Both the position numbers and the translations under genes were made by a program. A stretch of DNA of 5,199 nt, taken from positions 1-5,199 of the forward strand of contig JALRDW010000170.1 of NCBI GenBank assembly GCA_023262065.1, read 5' to 3'. Positions 5,080-5,199 of the stretch are shown here, piece by piece. Source of the DNA: Acidimicrobiia bacterium. GTDB lineage: Bacteria; Actinomycetota; Acidimicrobiia; IMCC26256. Position 1 is the stretch's first letter. Each line of letters begins with the position of its first letter. Below the pieces are notes generated by a model, which ran no database searches, had not been told where the DNA came from, and saw only the letters and a list, made by a program, of their open reading frames with translations.

Positions 5080-5199
5080 CCTCATCGCCGACGAGCCCAC
5101 GGGCAACCTCGACAAGGCCAACGGCGAGGCGGTGGTCGCGCTCTTCCGCAAGCTCGTCGCGGAGACCAGCATCACCGTGATCCTCTCCACGCACAACGA
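5072..5199 (+). CDS. ABC transporter ATPase fragment (MacB/LolD-like), both ends missing
   Basis: The plus-strand frame from 5072 encodes 42 residues that match the second half of an ABC nucleotide-binding domain: Walker B with catalytic glutamate and following residues (PSILIADEPTGNLD, with GNLD as the D-loop), a helix (GEAVVALFRKLVAE), a beta strand (ITVIL) and the H-loop histidine in STHN. The ADEPTGNLD wording is typical of the MacB/LolD/FtsE group that works with FtsX-like permeases. The LSGGQ signature and the ARAL helix that should come 5-25 residues earlier are absent: the same frame upstream of 5072 reads unrelated sequence, which is antisense to the repeat-protein gene. There is therefore no start codon or N-terminal half here, and the window end removes the rest. 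It is a broken gene created by a rearrangement, or a foreign end joined during assembly. Confidence 0.8.

Noticed and set aside
5080..5196. N-terminal 39 residues of the minus-strand repeat-protein frame starting at 5196
   Set aside because: This DNA is antisense to a clear ABC ATPase segment. It has no signal peptide or repeat similarity, so it is not the real N-terminus.
1..5199. tRNA, rRNA, CRISPR array, insertion-sequence ends, transposase or riboswitch
   Set aside because: I saw no cloverleaf-like sequence, spaced short direct repeats, terminal inverted repeats with a transposase, or known aptamer pattern. Covariance-model searches could not be run.

Overview
The window is high-GC DNA with strong G/C preference at third codon positions, leaderless-looking promoters and a fused Wzz/tyrosine-kinase chain-length regulator. 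Together these suggest an actinobacterium, plausibly Micrococcales/Microbacteriaceae; that placement is inference. Most of the window is a Wzx/Wzy-type cell-surface polysaccharide (capsule or exopolysaccharide) assembly locus. No glycosyltransferase is visible; those genes would have to lie outside.

Layout: (1) 1-1133, minus strand: N-terminal 377 residues of an O-antigen ligase/Wzy polymerase-like membrane protein, cut by the window start. (2) 1134-1192: a 59-base divergent promoter region with two back-to-back -10-like hexamers placed symmetrically around a perfect dyad. (3) 1193-2623, plus strand: a complete 476-residue Wzz plus BY-kinase protein. (4) 2636-4249, minus strand: a complete Wzx-type polysaccharide flippase, converging on the Wzz/kinase gene with only 12 bases between the stop codons. 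(5) 4258 to about 5079, minus strand: the 3' part of a gene for an exported protein built from repeats of about 100 residues, each carrying GWAIDP-like, VCAY and LLGC motifs; its stop codon lies 8 bases before the flippase ATG. (6) About 5072-5199, plus strand: an ABC-transporter ATPase fragment (Walker B, D-loop and H-loop) that begins abruptly where the repeat protein loses its homology.

Working model: the flippase moves lipid-linked repeat units outward, the Wzy-like protein polymerises them, and the Wzz/kinase sets chain length and couples export to phosphorylation. The repeat protein may be a surface component co-expressed with the flippase.

The points most worth checking are the abrupt repeat-protein/ABC junction (rearrangement or assembly chimera), a strong Shine-Dalgarno placed before an in-frame ATC inside the annotated flippase 5' end, the symmetric divergent promoters, and the repeat protein of unknown function beside the flippase.
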